Shown piece by piece: positions 62,614-64,000 of a stretch of 64,000 nucleotides of DNA (its first letter is position 1; each line of letters starts with the position of its first letter). Origin of the DNA: Leptospira ognonensis. GTDB lineage: Bacteria; Spirochaetota; Leptospiria; Leptospirales; Leptospiraceae. The DNA is taken from positions 186,001-250,000 of the forward strand of contig NZ_RQGD01000014.1 in the NCBI RefSeq assembly GCF_004770745.1, written 5' to 3'. A model generated the notes under the pieces. That model saw only the letters and a list, made by a program, of their open reading frames with translations. It searched no databases and was not told where the DNA came from. A program made the translations under genes and the position numbers.

Positions 62614-63399
62614 ATGAAAAATTTAAACAAATACAGAAAGTCTGCTCTTATCACAGGTGCAAGTGAGGGAATCGGAAAAGATTTCGCTTTTGAATTGGCT
62701 AAACAAGGATTCTCTCTCTACCTTGTTGCTAGGAATCAAGGGAAGTTGGAGGAAGTCCGAAATGAATTGAGAGAAAAATTCGATGTCTCTGTATCAATCC
62801 ATTCGAAAGATTTGAGTGATTCAAAATCCGTCTCTTCTTTAATAGAGGAGACAAAAGAATTCAGTTTCGGGATCGTCGTGCTCGCCGCTGGGTTTGGATC
62901 AGGAGGCGAATTTGCCTCCTTACCAGTTGATACAGAGCTCAACATCGTGGATTTGAATTGCAGAAGTATTGTACAACTCTCTCATCATTTTATCAAACGA
63001 TCCGAAGGCAAAGAAAGTTTAGGCTTAATTTTATTTGGGTCTCTTGTAGGTTTTCAAGGGGTGCCATGGACAGCAACTTATGCGGCTTCAAAGGCATTTG
63101 TACAAAGTTTTGCGGAAGGATTGTACGGCGAAAATCGTGGTAAGGGAATAGATGTTCTCTCGGTCGCACCAGGGCCCGTCAATTCGGGGTTTGGTGGACG
63201 AGCAGGGATGAAAATGGGGATGTCGCAATCACCAAACGGTATTGCCAAAATTTCGTTATCTGAACTTGGTAAATCCGCAACAGTGCGTCCTGGATTTTTA
63301 TCAAAATTTTTAGGTTACTCATTATCAACTTTACCAAGAAATCTGCGCTCTTTGATTTTAAAAAAAATTATGGCCTCGATGGTGTTTGGGAAAACATGA
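62614..63399 (+). CDS. short-chain dehydrogenase/reductase
   Basis: A 261-aa classical SDR with the NAD(P)-binding TGASEGIG (about 16-23), catalytic Ser in ILFGSLVGFQG, and active-site Tyr/Lys in YAASKAFVQSFAEGL. The spacing fits KR/DltE-like SDRs that act on lipids, sterols or retinoids. A C-terminal segment rich in Leu and Lys (LPRNLRSLILKKIM) resembles the membrane-associating tail of such enzymes. It is 5 bases after the DUF2141 gene and overlaps the next gene in an ATGA junction. Confidence 0.87.
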   Translation: MKNLNKYRKSALITGASEGIGKDFAFELAKQGFSLYLVARNQGKLEEVRNELREKFDVSVSIHSKDLSDSKSVSSLIEETKEFSFGIVVLAAGFGSGGEFASLPVDTELNIVDLNCRSIVQLSHHFIKRSEGKESLGLILFGSLVGFQGVPWTATYAASKAFVQSFAEGLYGENRGKGIDVLSVAPGPVNSGFGGRAGMKMGMSQSPNGIAKISLSELGKSATVRPGFLSKFLGYSLSTLPRNLRSLILKKIMASMVFGKT

Positions 63400-63872
63400 A
63401 AAAGAGGGTTCAAATCATGGTTTTCTTATTTGTCTGGCAATGGATCACCAGTTGTGCCGTTGCCACACCCTTTCAAAGAAGTGCAAAACTTGATCAAGTC
63501 GAAATGACTCCAGAAACGATTGTCATCCTCGCCTTGACAGAAGTGGAAATCACTGGAACTTCCTCTGATAAAAGCTCATTTTGGGAGCGCGTGACTTCGG
63601 TACGCAAAAGCTTAGATGAAATGCCGGGCTATTTAGGAGGAGCGATACGAAAAGAGATCCTAGGACCGCGGGCCTGGACACTTACTGTATGGACAAGTGA
63701 AGAAGCACTGGAACAGTTTGTTGCATCAAGAGAACATGAACGCGCCATGCGAGAAGGTGCCCCTGCTGTCAAAACGAGTAAGTTTTATAGGGGCAAATAT
63801 GCCTGGAAGGAAATGCCAATTGGATGGGATGTTGTTGAAAAGCTCATTGACGAAGAAGGAAGAAAAGAATGA
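63396..63872 (+). CDS. small lipoprotein with an ABM-like (dimeric alpha-beta barrel) domain
   Basis: A 158-aa predicted lipoprotein (signal segment FLFVWQWITSC, a lipobox-like ITSC). The exported part has ferredoxin-like beta-alpha pieces: TLTVWTSEEALEQFVASREH is typical of antibiotic biosynthesis monooxygenase/DUF3291-type folds. An oxidoreductase-like or small-ligand role is possible but unproven. It is translationally coupled to the SDR (ATGA) and ends the operon. The remaining 128 bases to the window end show no further gene. Confidence 0.7.
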   Translation: MKKRVQIMVFLFVWQWITSCAVATPFQRSAKLDQVEMTPETIVILALTEVEITGTSSDKSSFWERVTSVRKSLDEMPGYLGGAIRKEILGPRAWTLTVWTSEEALEQFVASREHERAMREGAPAVKTSKFYRGKYAWKEMPIGWDVVEKLIDEEGRKE

Positions 63873-64000
63873 TTCGTCGATTTTCGCAAAAAACAAGGAA
63901 AACTAACATTAGATAACCTCTAACAATGAAAAAACGAGGCTTTATCCTAGAATTTTAGGGCAGTAAAGCGAATAAACTCTTGAAATTTAATTTTTATTTT
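63873..64000. other. right end of window, no recognised gene
   Basis: AT-rich sequence after the operon. The only open frames are very short, and no clear terminator stem was seen. Confidence 0.4.

Noticed and set aside
1..64000. CRISPR arrays, tRNA and rRNA genes, insertion sequences and prophage genes
   Set aside because: None was seen on reading both strands: no regular spaced repeats, no transposase or integrase product, and no recognised structural RNA cloverleaf.

Overview
The window reads as a chromosomal segment of a Leptospira-type spirochaete, more likely a free-living or low-pathogenicity lineage than a host-restricted one. Evidence: a lipoprotein with the Leptospira-typical DUF1554 domain, two tandem LruC-family lipoproteins, spirochaete-style relaxed lipoboxes, moderate-to-low GC, and very dense signal transduction (four SpoIIE/PP2C phosphatases, a hybrid-style histidine kinase pair, a class III cyclase, a GGDEF protein, an ECF sigma factor). 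No rRNA, tRNA, insertion sequence, CRISPR array or prophage was recognised. Almost all sequence is coding and no gene-free stretch exceeds about 250 bases.

Layout. 1-8 kb: a partial SAM-I-like riboswitch and terminator, metH, two hypotheticals, phosphofructokinase, a GAF-GAF-SpoIIE phosphatase. 8-14.3 kb: argB, a nitrilase-family amidase, and an acyl-CoA dehydrogenase/dienoyl-CoA reductase operon divergent from a TetR gene, with two helically phased palindromes between. 14.4-23.3 kb: a second GAF-GAF-SpoIIE phosphatase, a CASTOR/POLLUX-type ion channel, a DUF4349 protein, an FMN reductase, a membrane protein/PfpI pair, and an NAD-kinase-like/SPFH pair. 23.4-34.7 kb: the DUF1554 lipoprotein, plsC, a membrane SpoIIE phosphatase, an alpha/beta hydrolase and alr, a class V aminotransferase and BASS transporter, rpmG (53 aa) and a DksA-like factor, a Wzy/ligase-like polytopic protein and a short acyl-CoA ligase. 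34.7-46.8 kb: two LruC lipoproteins, ubiE/menG divergent from exbB-exbD, histidine kinase plus receiver-phosphatase, dinB, an esterase, a sodium:solute symporter and pgsA. 46.9-56 kb: DUF547, OsmC, a large adenylate cyclase, sthA, an ECF sigma/FecR/HAMP-like cluster and a diguanylate cyclase.

56.2-63.9 kb is the most distinctive region. A TetR repressor, translationally coupled to a 59-aa DUF1653-like protein, is divergent from an efflux operon made of a truncated adaptor lacking the lipoyl/hairpin part and a 1443-aa protein in which an RND inner-membrane pump is fused, through a basic linker and a signal-peptide-like segment, to a complete TolC-type outer-membrane factor. Three 17-bp palindromes with centres 42 and 21 bp apart lie between the divergent genes. 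A fourth, almost perfect copy lies on the promoter of the next operon (DUF2141 protein, short-chain dehydrogenase, small ABM-like lipoprotein). This suggests one TetR regulon coupling efflux to a lipid- or small-molecule-modifying operon.
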